Shown in pieces: positions 41,501 to 56,500 of a stretch of 64,000 bases of DNA. Source of the stretch: Panopea generosa. Its lineage: Eukaryota; Mollusca; Bivalvia; Adapedonta; Hiatellidae. The stretch covers positions 65,253,952 to 65,317,951 of the forward strand of contig CM055905.1 of assembly GCA_029582155.1 (NCBI GenBank), given 5' to 3'. The notes beneath the pieces were generated by a model. That model did not search any database, had not been told where the DNA came from, and worked only from the letters and a program-made list of their open reading frames with translations. Made by a program: the position numbers and the translations under genes. Within the stretch, counting starts at the first letter, position 1. Each line of letters starts with the position of its first letter.

Positions 41501-44500
41501 TATGGTTGTATTCTCTGGGGGTAACGGTAATAAATCATACATTCTAAATATCTAATTATATATAAATATTATAACTAAATGGATTTGATAAAAACAACTA
41601 TTGATATCCCATCTTTGGAAGTTTTTCAAGAACGTGGATGGTTATCTTTTAATGAACGATGCAAATGTCATACTGGATTGCTTGTTTACAAGGCAATTTT
41701 GCGCCTTCTGGTATTAATAACTTGATAGTGTTATCTGAATATAAAATATACAATTGACGACCAGCTGAAAATAAAGATATTGTACACATTCAACCAAAAA
41801 CTGAAGTTTTAAAACGTTCATTTACTTATGTTCGCATGGATGTTTGGAATTCTCTTGTACAAATACGTTATCATCTACTTTGCATGCATTTAAGATTAAT
41901 TCTAACATATATTTGTTTACATCTAAATGTAAGAATCTTAAACAGGTGTTTGCTCGATTATAACATGTATATACTTTTCAATTGTTCAAATATGCTTACC
42001 ATTTCTTCTATATTTGTATAATTTTTATGTTGGTTAAAAGGCCATATGGTAGATAAGTTTTAAACAGTTGTATGAGCTTAAAAATAAAGATATTATTATT
42101 ATAGAACCCATATGTTCTGAAATCTTATTATCAAACTTAATACTAACGCTGTTAGTAGTTACATCCATGTTCTCTGTTTTACATTCTTATTATCAAACTG
42201 TACTATTTCAGTTCTGTAAACATAAAAAAGCAGTTTGTAAATGTTAACGTGTTTATTCATTATTAAAATCGTCTTTTGTTACAAAGGTGTTGATTGATTG
42301 ATGCACAATGGCACAATAAAAATGGACGCACCTGTATCCAGCGTTGGATTTAGCTATAACCAATCAATAACTTCGTTATAAAATTTGCTAAATACGTCAT
42401 CATATTATTCATGCTTCTAATTTAACAATAAGAAAAATGAAAAGCGTGTATGTATACATGTACTTATATGTTTTTGTTATAACAATACAAGTGAAGAAAT
42501 ACGGCACATTACCATTTGTGCATTTTTGTTCTTGCGGGATACAATAAGAAATTAAACACTAAGAATGTTAAATATAGAACATAAATGTTAAAACTACCAG
42601 CATAGGTAATGTTTGACAATAGGAAATTAAACATACAAAACGGGTTTGCAATGCAAAAATAAGAATATTATATATCAAACATAAAAGACACATAAAATTA
42701 TACAATAAAAAAATGTTTAGCATGCTTAAATCGTAGAAAAATTGATATAATTTATTGTGTTTTACCTTTCCTCAATTTGGTCCATTCTCCATTTTCTAAA
42801 TTCACGCGACATTTCCTTTGATGAATTTCGATACCGTCTGTGCTTTTATTTTCAGATAAATCAACATCTTCATCAAGTAATCTTTTCGTAAGCGTTGTTT
42901 TCCCTACTCCACTGTGTCCTACTACCATTACACGAATACTGTGATCGGGCTCTTCACCTGTCGCCAAAGCATGTTTGTAAATTTCTATTGATCTTCCATC
43001 CATCTGTCTTATCTCCAAAGGCAGTGATGAATCTGAATTTAGAAATATATCTATTGAAAACGTCCATAAACAAATTGAGTTATTTTCAGTCGTCTACAAA
43101 CATTTCCTGTTTATTAAATTCCAACTTTTTATATGACATTATTATTATTATACAATTTATGGCAGAATAGTTTCAATACTGATAAATGATACCGAACTAC
43201 TAGTTTAGTAAATATATCTGGTGCCACAGTGTATACAAGCCAAATATTAGCTTTTTCAACTCAAGGGCAATACTGTGTCCGTTCTAACCTGAAATGGTCA
43301 GTCAAAAACTTCTGTTGCATTGGTCAATAACATAATTTTATAACATTTAAGGGTCACACATGTCATATCTAATCCAATATGGTTAGTTTAAATACTCGTC
43401 CAAGCCTTAATATTACTAATATTCTAACCAAATTTGGTCTGGATGGGATCATAATTAAAAGGGATATATAATTTACAAGTCAATAATCATCATTTTCTAT
43501 TGACTCAAGGGCAACATTTCTACTGTGTTTGGTACATTCAAACAAAACCATTTCACTTATAAACTATAATGAAGTAATAGCTAACATCAGGGAAATAACT
43601 CCTAACAATATAGACCAGTAGATCTTCGTATTTAAGTTTAAATATTAGATCCATGATATGAACTTACGTTTTTTTTCATCTTCTTCCTGTTTTATCTGAT
43701 TTTCTAAACCGGTGAGATAGTCAGCTATATGGCCCTGATGTGTATCATTCAAACACCTTTTAAAGGTTATGTATCCATCAGAACCTTTCCTCATTACATG
43801 ATTAATGATTGCCCTGTTCTTCGCCGAAAATCTCAAATCTACCTAGAAATGTGGTTTTAACAGTTAGTGAGTTACATTTAGGGAAATATTCAGAATGTAA
43901 AAAATCAACATTGCGCTTTTTTTATTTAATTAAAACAATCCCATTACAGAATTTCTGCAATTAGTCAAATAATACTGCACTTGCATGTTCTTGAAAAGAA
44001 ACATAGAATGCAATAACACAATATGTATATATACTGAGCCCGAAAAGAAAGTACCCACTTTCATTTTTTTTATTTATTTCCTCAAAATTAATAATTTGTC
44101 AAAATAAGCTATAAATCATGTACATGTATTCGTTGGAGTACCTGTCAAAGTTGGTTTTATTAATAATCAGCCAAGCGCTTAGCCGAGAGGCCCGATTAAC
44201 TTGTTTTGCACGTGCGCTCCGTGCAGCGACGGTCGATATCCGGTGGTGGTATCTGACTGCACTTATTGACCAGAAATTAGGCACAATACAAATCACATGA
44301 AATCAAGTCAAATTGCAATGGCAAGACTAAATAACGACAAAAGAAATCAGGCGATCGGGATGCTGAATGCTGGCTCTACAGTAGCCGAATTATCCCGGCT
44401 GTTCGGCTGCACGAGGAAGACAATTGAGCGTTTGTAGATCAGTAGAAACGTTTGAGACCATCCCCGAAGCGATCGGCCACGTGTGACGACTGCGGCCGAT

Positions 44501-47500
44501 GATCCTTACATTACAGTTCAATACTTACGTAACCGACGTCTATTGGCATCAGCAACAGGGCGACGGCATGGAATCAGTGCACAGACAGTTCGGAACCGAT
44601 TGCGATAAAATGATGACTCGATTCGTCCGTACAGACCGTACTTTGGCCAAATTTTAACCAGACGTCATCGGGCTGCGAGACTTGACTGGTGCCGGCTTCG
44701 CCGGCGTTTCCGACGTGCTGATTGGAGATCAGTATTGTTTTTAGGACGAGTCTCGATTCAATTTGAGTCATGCCGACGGACGTGAGAGAATTCACGGACC
44801 AAACGTCACACTTATGCATGATAACGCCCGTCCCCATACAGCTGCACTACCTCGACGTTTTTTTGGCGGATAATAACGTCAATGTTTTAGACTGGCCGGC
44901 GAATAGTCCTGACTTAAATCCAATCGAACACATATGGGATGAGTTAGGACGCCTGGTTAGAACAAATTATGCAATCAACACGGTGCAGGACCTTTCAGCA
45001 GCCCTACAGGCTGAATGGAACAATTTACCGGCGCCGTACGTACAGCGTTACATTGACAGCATGCGACGGCGGATCATGACGTGCATTGGGCAACACGGCG
45101 GACACATGAGATATTAAATTTTTTACTTCAACCAACATCACATTTTCACTGCAGAAAAAATCCCATAAAATAGAGTTTTAAACTTTCCCGATTACAAGTG
45201 CAGATTTATCAAAACCGTTGTTACTTCCGAAATCGACCCTTACGTCATATCGGTCCATTTTTTTCGATGAAAGACATATTGCAACTGCTTCAAATTTTCA
45301 CAGGACTTCAAGAATAAATTGTTCTTTACTTCAATTAAAAAATAAATCCGAATGTATACTCCTTTTCTTTGTAATGATAGATATATAGAGTGGGTACTTT
45401 TTTTTTGGCTCAGTATATAACATTTTTATAAAAAAAACTCAAATATAAGAATCTTCATTTTAAAAATACTGTTCTGAGTTTCTCAAACCCTCTCTTTACT
45501 TACAGCCACACCAACAGAAACGCCCAGGAGAGGAACATCATAAGGTAGTCCTTCGTTCCAATTCTTATTGTTAATAATATAATGTTGTAAAAATATAAAA
45601 ATAAACCAAAAACAAAGGTATCAATAATGCTGTGCAACAGTATGGACGAAATAATATGAATATCTATGACAGTTGCTGTGTATGGAAATTGGAACCAGGC
45701 TTTCAACTGCCCTCCTAAGAAAAACAAGGGACAGTGTTACTAGATTTTGGCATAAAAAAAAGAGCTAGTAGGCAAGTTTCATTTAGCTTTTAATATTATA
45801 TCTATGCTCAACAAAACGATAATATATACTGTCTTTTACAGTTCTACTTGTATTAAATGCATGTATGTGTGAAATATTTATGCAATAAGTTCACCTTTAT
45901 GAAACATGGACAAATGTGTATGAAATGCGTATGAAAAGACACCTCTTGTGGAACACAATACTTTTTTCCGATGAGTCTTGGGTTAATCTGAGTCATGACG
46001 AAATGAGAAAACGCGTTTATAACCGTATTTTTATAGACCATGCGTCAGGATAAGAGATACATTTGGAGCGGTAGGTGTGATGGTATGGGGAGGTATTATG
46101 TGAGGGATAAAAACCAGGTTGCTTGTAGTTCGTGGCAACTTGAATGCAGCTCGCTACATCAACGAAGTTCTTACTCCAGAAGCAATGCCGTTTTTTGAGA
46201 AGATACAGACCAGGCGTGCTCAAACAGGACGACTAATTCTGCCATTGTAATGCGGAAACATGTGGACGTTTTGCCATGGCCGGCCGTTTGTAAAAGGTAG
46301 AGAGGGTGTCTAATGTACATGATTTTATTTTGATAATTCAGAAAATCTCAGAGGAGGGTGTCCAGACCCCTTGTCTTCCCAATAGAAGTTCAGTATGTCA
46401 AATATTTATGTCATGTATAATACTTACAGGTTTGAGGATTCATATAGAAAATTATAGTTAAAAATAATAATTGTTTCTGTGTGGTATAAGGGTCTGCTTA
46501 TTTACTGTAACAATAATTATAGGTAATTTCTTTATGAACTGGAAGAAACCAAAACAAAATAATTTTGAAACATTTATTTTCATACATAGTTAAACACTAA
46601 TGAATAATTCCACTCACTATCATAATTATATGTATTTAAAGCATTTTCATTTGACAACGTCAATTTTTAAAGATTTTTATTTTTCGATAAAACCCATACG
46701 AACGGAAATGACGTGCACCATGGCTCCACACTTATTTGAATAATAAAATACAAAAAAAGTGTTAGCTATTTCTTCGGTTTATTGTTTTAACGATTTCTTT
46801 GATTCAGCACTTTTAACAGGACGCCACAACGTGAACATAAGTTGTTTTCAGAAGTAATGAAGTAGGTCATAAAACGTTCAAATTTGAGAAGTAACGATGC
46901 AATATCTTGATCACACCATTGAACATAATTCTGGTTTACCGAACGTTAATGCTAGTCGTTGACAAAAATGTCCACAGATCAATTTATTCGACAGGTTAAA
47001 ATGAAATACAACATGAAGTTGAAGTTCAGATGTAGACAACCGTGAGACAATGTCACTACACAAGCCTTACACGCTTGAAACGTTCTAAATTCGAATTATC
47101 CATTAATTTTTGAGCGGGGGTTTGTATGACCTTCGTTAATGTTGATACATTTAAACATTCGTGTAAACAAAACCTTAACATTGAAGTCAGTTTCTAAACT
47201 GTGTAGGTAGACTACTACCTTGATTTATCGAGTTTGTATTTGTCCATATTAGGAGATAAAGTGATTAAGTTTTTCACCTCAACATATTTTTTTCATTTTA
47301 CAATAAAACAATCATTGTTGTAGAATGCATCTGATAATGGAAACAATAACCGTTACGATAATATTGGATAAGTCAAACAGGACAGAAGTGGTGAATTCCT
47401 ACGCATTTACTTTGCCGGAGTATCCTACGCGTTTACTTTGCTGGGGAAAGTTTAAATTTTCATTTACTTGAGGAGTCTTAAGCAAATTATATATATATAA

Positions 47501-50500
47501 TCATCAGGATTGGAATTATAAGGCTTAAATTCATTGTTTCTGTTTTTTATGAATGTGTAAAGAATGTCGAATCACGCACAAATCTTCGTACTTTATTTGA
47601 TTTGTGCGTGATTCGACATTCTTTAAATCTCGGTAAGCGGTTTAGTTTCAACTTAGATTATGTATCATCGATCATGATTTATTCCTTAGCGGTTATGTTT
47701 GCGGTTTGTCGCTCGGTTGATCCGAGTTGGAAGCTCATGACAAGAATTATATTTTTGTTCATTTCTCTAGCAACACTTATCCTATAGTGCTCCATTATAT
47801 AAAAAAAACTTAATCTGTGTATTTCTGTCAGCGAAGCAGCTAATTTGCATATTAGAATTACTGATCAGTAAATTTATATTTTAATCACGATTTATTCACG
47901 TTTAATTCTTTATAAAAGAAATATCTTTAGATACTGGTTGTGCCGTTCTAAAACATCGTATCATAAATTACGCCATAGTTGTAATATAAATTTTATATTA
48001 TATATTTCTCATATCATAGCATTTGAGCAGTATCTATCTTTAGGGTGTAAGATAGAAATATCAGTGATACACGTGGATATGATGTTCAGTATGCCAGAAG
48101 ACTTTATTTCAAGAACCAATTAATCATAAAATATTTTTATTTTTAAGCAACATCTTGAAAACTGACTAAAGACGTACTTAACGACATCAATCTTATGGTA
48201 TAAACCATAGTATTCAAAAAAAATTCAGTTCTTAACTATCATGGTTAGATTATTCCATTTTCTTCCTACTTATCTACGAAAAAGGACAGACAATAGGGCT
48301 TCTTGAAGAAAAAGAATGGAAAAGTAGAAACAGTTAAAAGTAGCATTTAAGATCACTCCTACTTGTTGAAGGTGTAATAGTATCAGTGCCATGGCCAGTA
48401 GTTCACAGTAGGCAGTACCTGTATGTCACGTATGGTAGTGTAGGGAAGGAATCCTATCTCGATGAATCTGTCTAGAATAGACTGCGGATCTAAATCTTCC
48501 ACCAATCTTGCATAGGAGCGCTGCAATGATGACTTATACAGATCTGCAGAAGATAAAATAGAATATTGCAGTATACATATACTATTGTGTTAATTTATTC
48601 TTATTTTATGTTTTTAATTAACTATAGATATTTATCAGTGACTAATGTTGTGTAATTTCACTGTATAAAGACAGTTTGTCAGATTTCTTAAATTTTTACC
48701 AAACTTTATGAGAAAATAATATCCCTGCTTGTGTCGGCGTGATCAAACTTTGCATATGTTCATGTATTTGATATAAGCAAGAAATCAAACAATAAAATAT
48801 ATTGTAGACATTATGTCATTTTTAAAACTGTTACATAAAATAAACCAAATGATACAATGATCAATCAAATTAGGAAGACGTATGGAAATAATTAAGCCGC
48901 GTTGCCAGTACTACCAGATCTATTAGATAGTATACTCAACGAGCCCTTAATGCCAGAAGGTTATCTATTGAAACATACCAAAATACTTTACTGGTGTTCA
49001 AACTTGACCTATGTACCAAGGTTAGACTAATATAATCTTCCCGCTTAAAACTGCAATTTTATGATGCATCAGTTTTGGTTTGGTTTCAATCTTAATGTTC
49101 ATCTTACAAAGTGCCGGAATAAAAAGATGATGGTCATCAAAAGGTGCGTACGTGATATTTAATTTTAGAATTGGGACTCTATTTCGATTTCACCACTCTG
49201 CTTAAAATATTGTATTTGTCACGTTTTATGAAATTTGAAATTTATATATAATCATTCTTATTAAATCCATAAATGTTAATTAAATGCTTTATATTGATTT
49301 CATTTTTATTTTTCTAACTAATCTATAAAGTAGGCGATTTCTTTAAAACAGTCAGATTAATAGTAATTTCAGTCCATTAAAATAGTGAAATGATAAATGG
49401 TAATTATAATCCATCAAAATAGTGAAATTATCAATGATAATTTAAATCCATTAAAACAGTGATATAATAAATGATAATTATAATCCATTGAAATAGTAAA
49501 ATTATCAATGGTAATTTCAATCCATTGAAAAAGTGCATTAATAAACGGTAATTATAATCCATTTAAATAGTGAAATAATCAATGGTAATTTTCCCATAGT
49601 ATCCCTATGTAAAATTTTAAGTCCCTTTACAGGGTTCTTATCAATAGAAGTCCCTTAATTCTTATCTTCATTCAAACCCCTGCACATTAGGATAATTCAT
49701 ATTAGATTTCATCAAATTTAACTGACCAGTTCTTATATCAGGAAAACACGCTTGAAATATCTTAAAAAATAAAATAATTAATAAAATGGATAAACAGCAT
49801 CGCATTATCATTAATAAATCCAATCGGAATGGTTTGGTATGACAAAGTCGGTATTTAAAGGCTCATTAAACTTTCAAAATGTACGTCGATAAATTCATCC
49901 TCCACTCAAACTTGGTTTCCCAATGTACACAATACTTAAAGGCTCATTAAACTTCCGAACTGGTCGTGTGTTTTTTTAATTTCAGTCAGTTTCACTCTTC
50001 TAGATGATAGAATACATGTTTACTTAATCACTGAGCGACTTTGCAAACGAAAAGATAATCAAAAAGCACATTAATAGTTCATAATTATGAACAGGTTTTG
50101 TTTATTAATTAATATTCGTCTCTTTCCGATAAACACATCGGTAATATCTGATTAATTCACTTCAGAGAGAAACATAGTATGGGTAACTGTTAAATAATTA
50201 CCCCCCCCCCCCCACACACACACACACACACCTACACACACACACCAGTGTATTAATGAACTGGAACCCACGAGCTAATTTATTGCACATAAGCGACAAA
50301 TCGTTCATATAAAATTAAAAATAAAATTACTTTTTTAGCCTCTCAATATTGACTGCGGTAAAGTTATTTGTGTTATTTGTTAGTTTTTATAGCACATGCG
50401 ATAGTATGACGCGTATATGCAAAGGAGGATCCTGAGCAATAGTTACTAGACCAAACTAGTATTCCGTACTCATTGCTTTTCAGTGCGTAAACATAATATA

Positions 50501-53500
50501 ATGCGTACTACGTTCGATAAAGTTTTATTGCAGACATCGATATATTAAAAAAAAATAAATACATAATAAAAAAATAACGATACATAATATTAGTGATGTC
50601 ATAACTTTCTAATCTTGTTAATGAACCCCTTATCTAACGGTTTAAATCCGCACACTTCACCTGCATTATTCATTTGTTTACTTCCGAACACTGGCGGAGG
50701 TACAGTCGGAAAGCAACATAATTACAAAAATGTAAACAAAAGTTAAAAGCTCGATCCGCTCGTCTGGGAAATACACAATTCGATCGAAGTTGTGTACAGC
50801 TTGATCAATTCCACTTTCAAGTCTGAAATTGGAATTTATAAAGTTATAAAATAATGTTACGTTTATTTCTTGCAATAAAATATGCAGTGCAATGTGCTGA
50901 TAATTTAATCAATGAAAACGATTAAGAACGTGTTGGTTCTATCTGCCTTTGCTTCATAATGAGAATATCAATCATCAAAAGCAATTACGTTTATTATTAT
51001 TATTACAAGCCTTTCTTTTAAATAAAACACGGAACCATACGATTTAAGATTATCTTGACGTGACTGATATCTGATATGAAAGCTGAATCATATATTACGT
51101 CAGTGTTCTACTGATACTAGACTTCAGCGTGGTCTAGTGGTAGAGCGTCCGCCTCGCATGCGGAAGGTCGTGGGTTCGATCCCCGGCCGGGTTATACCAA
51201 AGACTCTAAAAATGGTACTAGAAACTTCCTCGCTTGGCGCTCAGCATTTAGAGGAAAGTTCTAGGTCTGGTCGGCCCGGTGTCAGTATAATGTGACTGGG
51301 TGGGGTATCATACCACTTGTCTGCGACATGATACTTCAGTGTGACAGCGCTCAGAATACTGTCTCAAGTAGACACCGTCGCGATATGACTAAAAAATTGT
51401 TGAAAGCGACGCTAAACACCATACAACAACATCTACTGATATTTTCTTGCTTCAATGTTAACCAACCCAATTGTCATAAAAGTGTTCGTCTTCTGATAAT
51501 AACTAAGAATTAAATAAGACTGATGTTAAACCAAATAATGTGCAGAGTGAACGTAGAACCTTGATACCTGAGCTGTAAAGTTTATATAAATATCTTCTGT
51601 TATGACCACAGTGATCTTAATTATTGGAATCATTCATGTGGTGACCTGAAACTATGTTGATCATTTGACCCCAAAAACGAAAATGACAAAAATTATAAAG
51701 TGGGCACAGTACACATTTTAAGGAACCACCAACAGTTACCAATTTCCTTCCATTAAACAATTTTGTCAAGAGTAAGAAGTCTCTTGACATGTAAACATAA
51801 GGCACGCCACAAGAACATGTACATGTGTACAATATTTTTCATCACTTACTAAATGAACTTCGAGTGCTACCATATATTATACATATAACTGTTTTACATA
51901 TACCGACTGCTATGGCATTATAAAAAGATAAGATATAACAGAATCATACTATAGAATAAATCTTTTTAGAATTTGACTAATGTTACTAACCCTCTTACTT
52001 ATCTGTATGTGTAAATATAAATACTTTTGTATAACAGATATAATACACTTACAAGCAGCTTTGTTATCGTTGACTATCAACTCTAGTAGTTTGTCTATTT
52101 CTGACGGTTTCAATCTCAATATTTCTAACTTCAATGGTCTTGTAGTAGTTAATATACTACATCTAAATGTTGTTGATCTAGCTGGTAGCGTTTCAGTTAC
52201 ATATGGCAACCTCTGGTAGTGACCTTTTGGAGGTGACCATTCGTCAAGACCATCCAATATGATAAGACATCGCTCTGGCTCTTCTTCCAATATAACGTCC
52301 AGCAAAGCCTTTTGTTTTCTCTTAAACAGCAGTTGATTTTTTATCATTTCACCTATTTCACTGATCGAACCAGCATGTCTTAGAAGAACATAGAACAGAA
52401 ATGGGAATTGACGCATGACTTGTTCATCATCATCAAAGTATTCAGAATACATGCCATCATCCATGTTTTCAGAATGGGCATTACACCAGGTGGAAATTAA
52501 TCGTTTACAAAATGTTGTTTTGCCCATTCCAGCTTTGGCAGTCAAATAAATACGTTTACATAGATAAGACTCTTTATATAATATGTCTTTGTATGAGTGA
52601 ACTGTTTTATTGCCAGTTTTATCTCCCTTTTGTTTAGAGTGTAAATCAACTATTTCTAAATGGGGTTTGACATAAATGTTATTGACGTCCGTGTCTTCTT
52701 TTTCTGGTCTATGTGGATTGATTAATACATTGGTGTAATGTTGTCGGTACAACTTGATCAATTCAACTTGCAAGTCTGAAATTAGAATTTATAATGTTAT
52801 AGAATAATGTTACGTTTAGTTCTGCCAGTGCAATGTGCTGATAATGTTATAAATGAAAACGATTAAGACTGTTTTGGTTCTGTTCACATATTCTGCATAT
52901 GCTTCATAATGAAAATATCAATTATCAAAAGCAATTACGTTGATTATTATTATTACAAGCCTTTCTTTTAAATTCAAAACTTTATCATACGATATAAGAT
53001 TATCTTGACATGACGATACGATACGATATAAAATAACATGACATTACTGATGTGTGATAAGAAAACTGCATCATATATTAAATCAGTGTTTACTAAAACT
53101 TTCTTGCTTCAATGTTAAACAACCCTATTTCCTAAAAGTGTTCATATTTCTGATTATAGAGCTAAGAATTAAATAAGACTGATGTTAAACCAAATAACGT
53201 GCGAGCAAACCTAGACCCTTTATACCTTTAGTAAAGTTTATATAAATATCTTCTATTATAACATATAATGGATCACAGTGATTTTATTATTGGAATTATT
53301 CGTGTGGTGACCTGAAACTACACAGGTTGGGTCATTTGACCCCAAAAACGAAAATGACAAAAATGATAAAATTGACACTGTAGACATTTTAAGGAACCAT
53401 CAACAGTTACCCATTCCCTACCATAAGGCCCACCACAAGAACATGTACATGTGTACAAGATTTTTCATCACTTACTTCTTGTGCTACAATAGATATAGCT

Positions 53501-56500
53501 TACATATACCGACAGCTATGGCATTATAAAGAGATTAAATTTTACAGAATCATACTAAAGAATAAATCTTTTTAGGAATGTGACTAATGTTTGTAAAACT
53601 TGTGGCTAACCCTCTTGTGTAAATATAAATACATTTGTAATGTAATTGTATTGTTATAAGCTATTGCCTGGCAGCTTAATTAATATACACAATTTTACAT
53701 AATATATATAATATAGTTTACAGTAGAATACATCTTTCACATAAAGCAGCTTAAAACGTTTTAAATAGTCATAGATCATCAGGGTCACGTTTATATATAA
53801 AGCTATCACTAGGAACTATTAATATTAAATGGTGACCAAATATGACTTTTTGTATGAATGCAATTATAGAAGAAAATCAATTCCACATAAATATTCTGTT
53901 TAGATCAATGAATATGATTGTAGAATGACATTAAGGCTGCCTCTTACTTTTTTTCTCATTTATATAGACCTGTCTCATTTTTCCTGCAAAGGCATCTGTC
54001 TCTAACCCTCTATTTGTGATTTCTTGAATATGACTTATTGCCCTTTCTTTCTCTTCTTTGAATTCTTCTTTAATTTCTCCTTTCATAATCATACTAAAGA
54101 ATAATTATTTTAAGAGACGTAACTAATGTTGGTAAAACTTTTGGCCCAACCCTTGCTTATCTGTGTGTGTAAATACTAGTATAAACACTTGTAAATACTG
54201 TAATGTAAGTGTGTTGTTTTAAGCTAATGTCTGTCACTTTAATTAAGATACCACATTTTACTTAATATAAAATAATTTACTATTAAATACATATTTTACA
54301 TACTGCAGCTTAAAAAGTTTTAAAGAGTCTCAGACCACCAGAGTCTCATTTATATAAAAAGCTACCAAAAGGAAATATTTTTAAGACAAATATATTAAAT
54401 AATGACCATATGTATCTTTTTGTATGGATGCAATTATTTTTTAAATTAGATAAATGTATATAATTGAAGAATGACATTAAGGTTGCTACTTACTTGTTTT
54501 CTCATTTATATAGGCCTGTCTCTTCGTCTCTTCCATTTCCCCTGCTTTTTCTCGAATATTTATAAATTGTAATATACCCTCATGTTTGACTTCTTCTTCG
54601 ACTTTTTCTTTCATTTCTCCTGCTTTTTCTTGAATATTTGTGGTTTGTAGTAAACCTTCTTCTTTGACTTCTTCTTTCGTTTCGTCACCCTTTTCTTCAA
54701 TACTCCGTATTACTTCTTCTTTTCTTTCAACAACTGCACATAATGCTTGATCTCGTTTCTCTCTCTCATCTGTATTGATTGCAGTCATTGAACCGGTCTT
54801 AAGCTGAAATAAAAAAAAATACCCAATTGTATATGTTTATGCCACCTACAGGAAAAGAATATATAGCTTCTGTCTATCTGTTTTTAAAAGTGCAAATTAA
54901 ATCAGAGTGAAATATTTCCAGTGATGATTTATCACAATAACTCTTAGCTGACTTTATCAAGATGGAAGGTCAGGTTTTAGTTCACAACCAGCTGCATTAG
55001 GGATTCAGATTATATTGTGGGAGACTAATCACTAAACAAGAGCTGTCAGAGAACAGCGCTAATTCGACTATTCTAGCCTTGTCACAGAGTATTGAGTATA
55101 CTGAGTATTATACATTTTAAATTAGGTTGTATATTCATATCTGAGTAACAACTAGCTATAGTCATACTAATTATTATACCTTTGAAGCCAGGTTATTTAT
55201 TAATATCTGAGTAACAATTAGCTATAGCCTTACTGAGTTTTATACATTTTAAGCCAGGTTGTATATTAATATGTCAGTAACAATTACCTCTACCCATTCG
55301 CAGTATTTTACCTTTTAAGCCAGGTTGTATATTCATATCTCAGTAACAACGAGCTATAGTCATACTGAGTATTATACATTTTAAGCCAGGTTGTATATTC
55401 ATATCTCAGTAACAACTAGCTATAGCAATACTGTGTACTATACCTTTTAAGCCAGGTTGTTTACGTGTATTCATATCTCAGTAACAACTAGCTATAGCCA
55501 TACTGAGTATTATACATTTTAAGCCAGGTTGTATATTCATATCTCAGTAACAACTAGCTATAGTCATACCGAGTTTTATACATTTTAAGCCAGGTTGTAT
55601 ATTCATATCTCAGTAACAACTAGCTCTACTCATTCTGAGTATTTGACCTTTTAAGCCAGGTTGTATATTCAAATCTCAGTAACAACTAGCTATAGTCATA
55701 CCGAGTATTAAACCTGTTAAGCCAGGTTGTACATTCATATCTCAGTAACAACTAGCTCTACCCATTCGAAGTATTTTACCTTTTAAGCCAGGTTGTATAT
55801 TATATCTCAGTAACAACGAGCTATAGTCATACTGAGTATTTTACCTTTTAAACCAGGTTGTATATTCATATCTCAGTAACAACTAGCTATAGTCATACTG
55901 AGTATTATACCTTTTAAGCCAGGTTGTACATTCATATCTCAGTAACAACTAGCTCTTCCCATTCGGAGTATTTTACCTTTTAAACCAAGTTGTATATTCA
56001 TATCTCAGTATCAACTAGCTATAGTCATACTGAGTATTATACCTGTTAAGCCAGGTTGTACATTCATATCTCAGTAACAACTAGCTCTACCCATTCGAAC
56101 TATTTTACCTTTTAAGCCAGGTTGTAAATTCATATCTCAGTACCAACTAGCTATAGCCATACTGAATATTATATCTTTTAAGGCAGGTTGTATATTAATA
56201 TCTCAGTAACAACTAACTCTACCCATTCGGAGTATTTTACCTTTTAAGCCAGGTTGTATATTCATATCTCAGTAACAACGAGCTATAGTCATACTGAGTA
56301 TTATACATTTTAAGCCAGGTTGTATATTCATATCTCAGTTACAACTAGTAATAGCCATACTGTGTATTATACCTTTTAAGCCAGGTTGTTTACGTGTATT
56401 CCTATCTCAGTAACAACTAGCTATAGCCATACTGAGTAATATACATTTTAAGCCAGGTTCTATATTCATATCTCAGTAACAACTAGCTATAGCCATACTG

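Larger units (their letters stand above)
45414..48418. other. Rest of the exon 5-6 intron
   Basis: Apart from the transposase fragment (45945-46235) and the hairpin (47559-47624), nothing is recognised. A short frame ending in GTGGCT|GTAAGT near 45510-45560 has no credible acceptor. Confidence 0.4.
50745..53690. repeat. Local tandem duplication around the NACHT exon
   Basis: Copy 1 (50745-52010) and copy 2 (52728-53690) align with an offset of about 1950 bases below the SINE and about 1650 above it; the 300-base difference is the SINE in copy 1. A third, shorter piece of the same intron lies at 54086-54240. Shared lines include 'aatcatacta..gaataaat' and 'gtggtgacctgaaacta'. Confidence 0.75.

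Noticed and set aside
41836-42021. Short plus-strand open frame rich in Leu and Ile
   Set aside because: Composition explained by AT-rich DNA; no start context or neighbours.
45500-45727. Extra exon encoding [20 protein letters not shown] with a GTAAGT donor
   Set aside because: No polypyrimidine acceptor, and exons 5 and 6 already join into a complete CARD without it.
51117-51190. Functional tRNA-Ala gene
   Set aside because: It has the A and B boxes and an anticodon-like arm but no proper acceptor stem, and a 3' SINE tail and target duplication show it is the head of a SINE.
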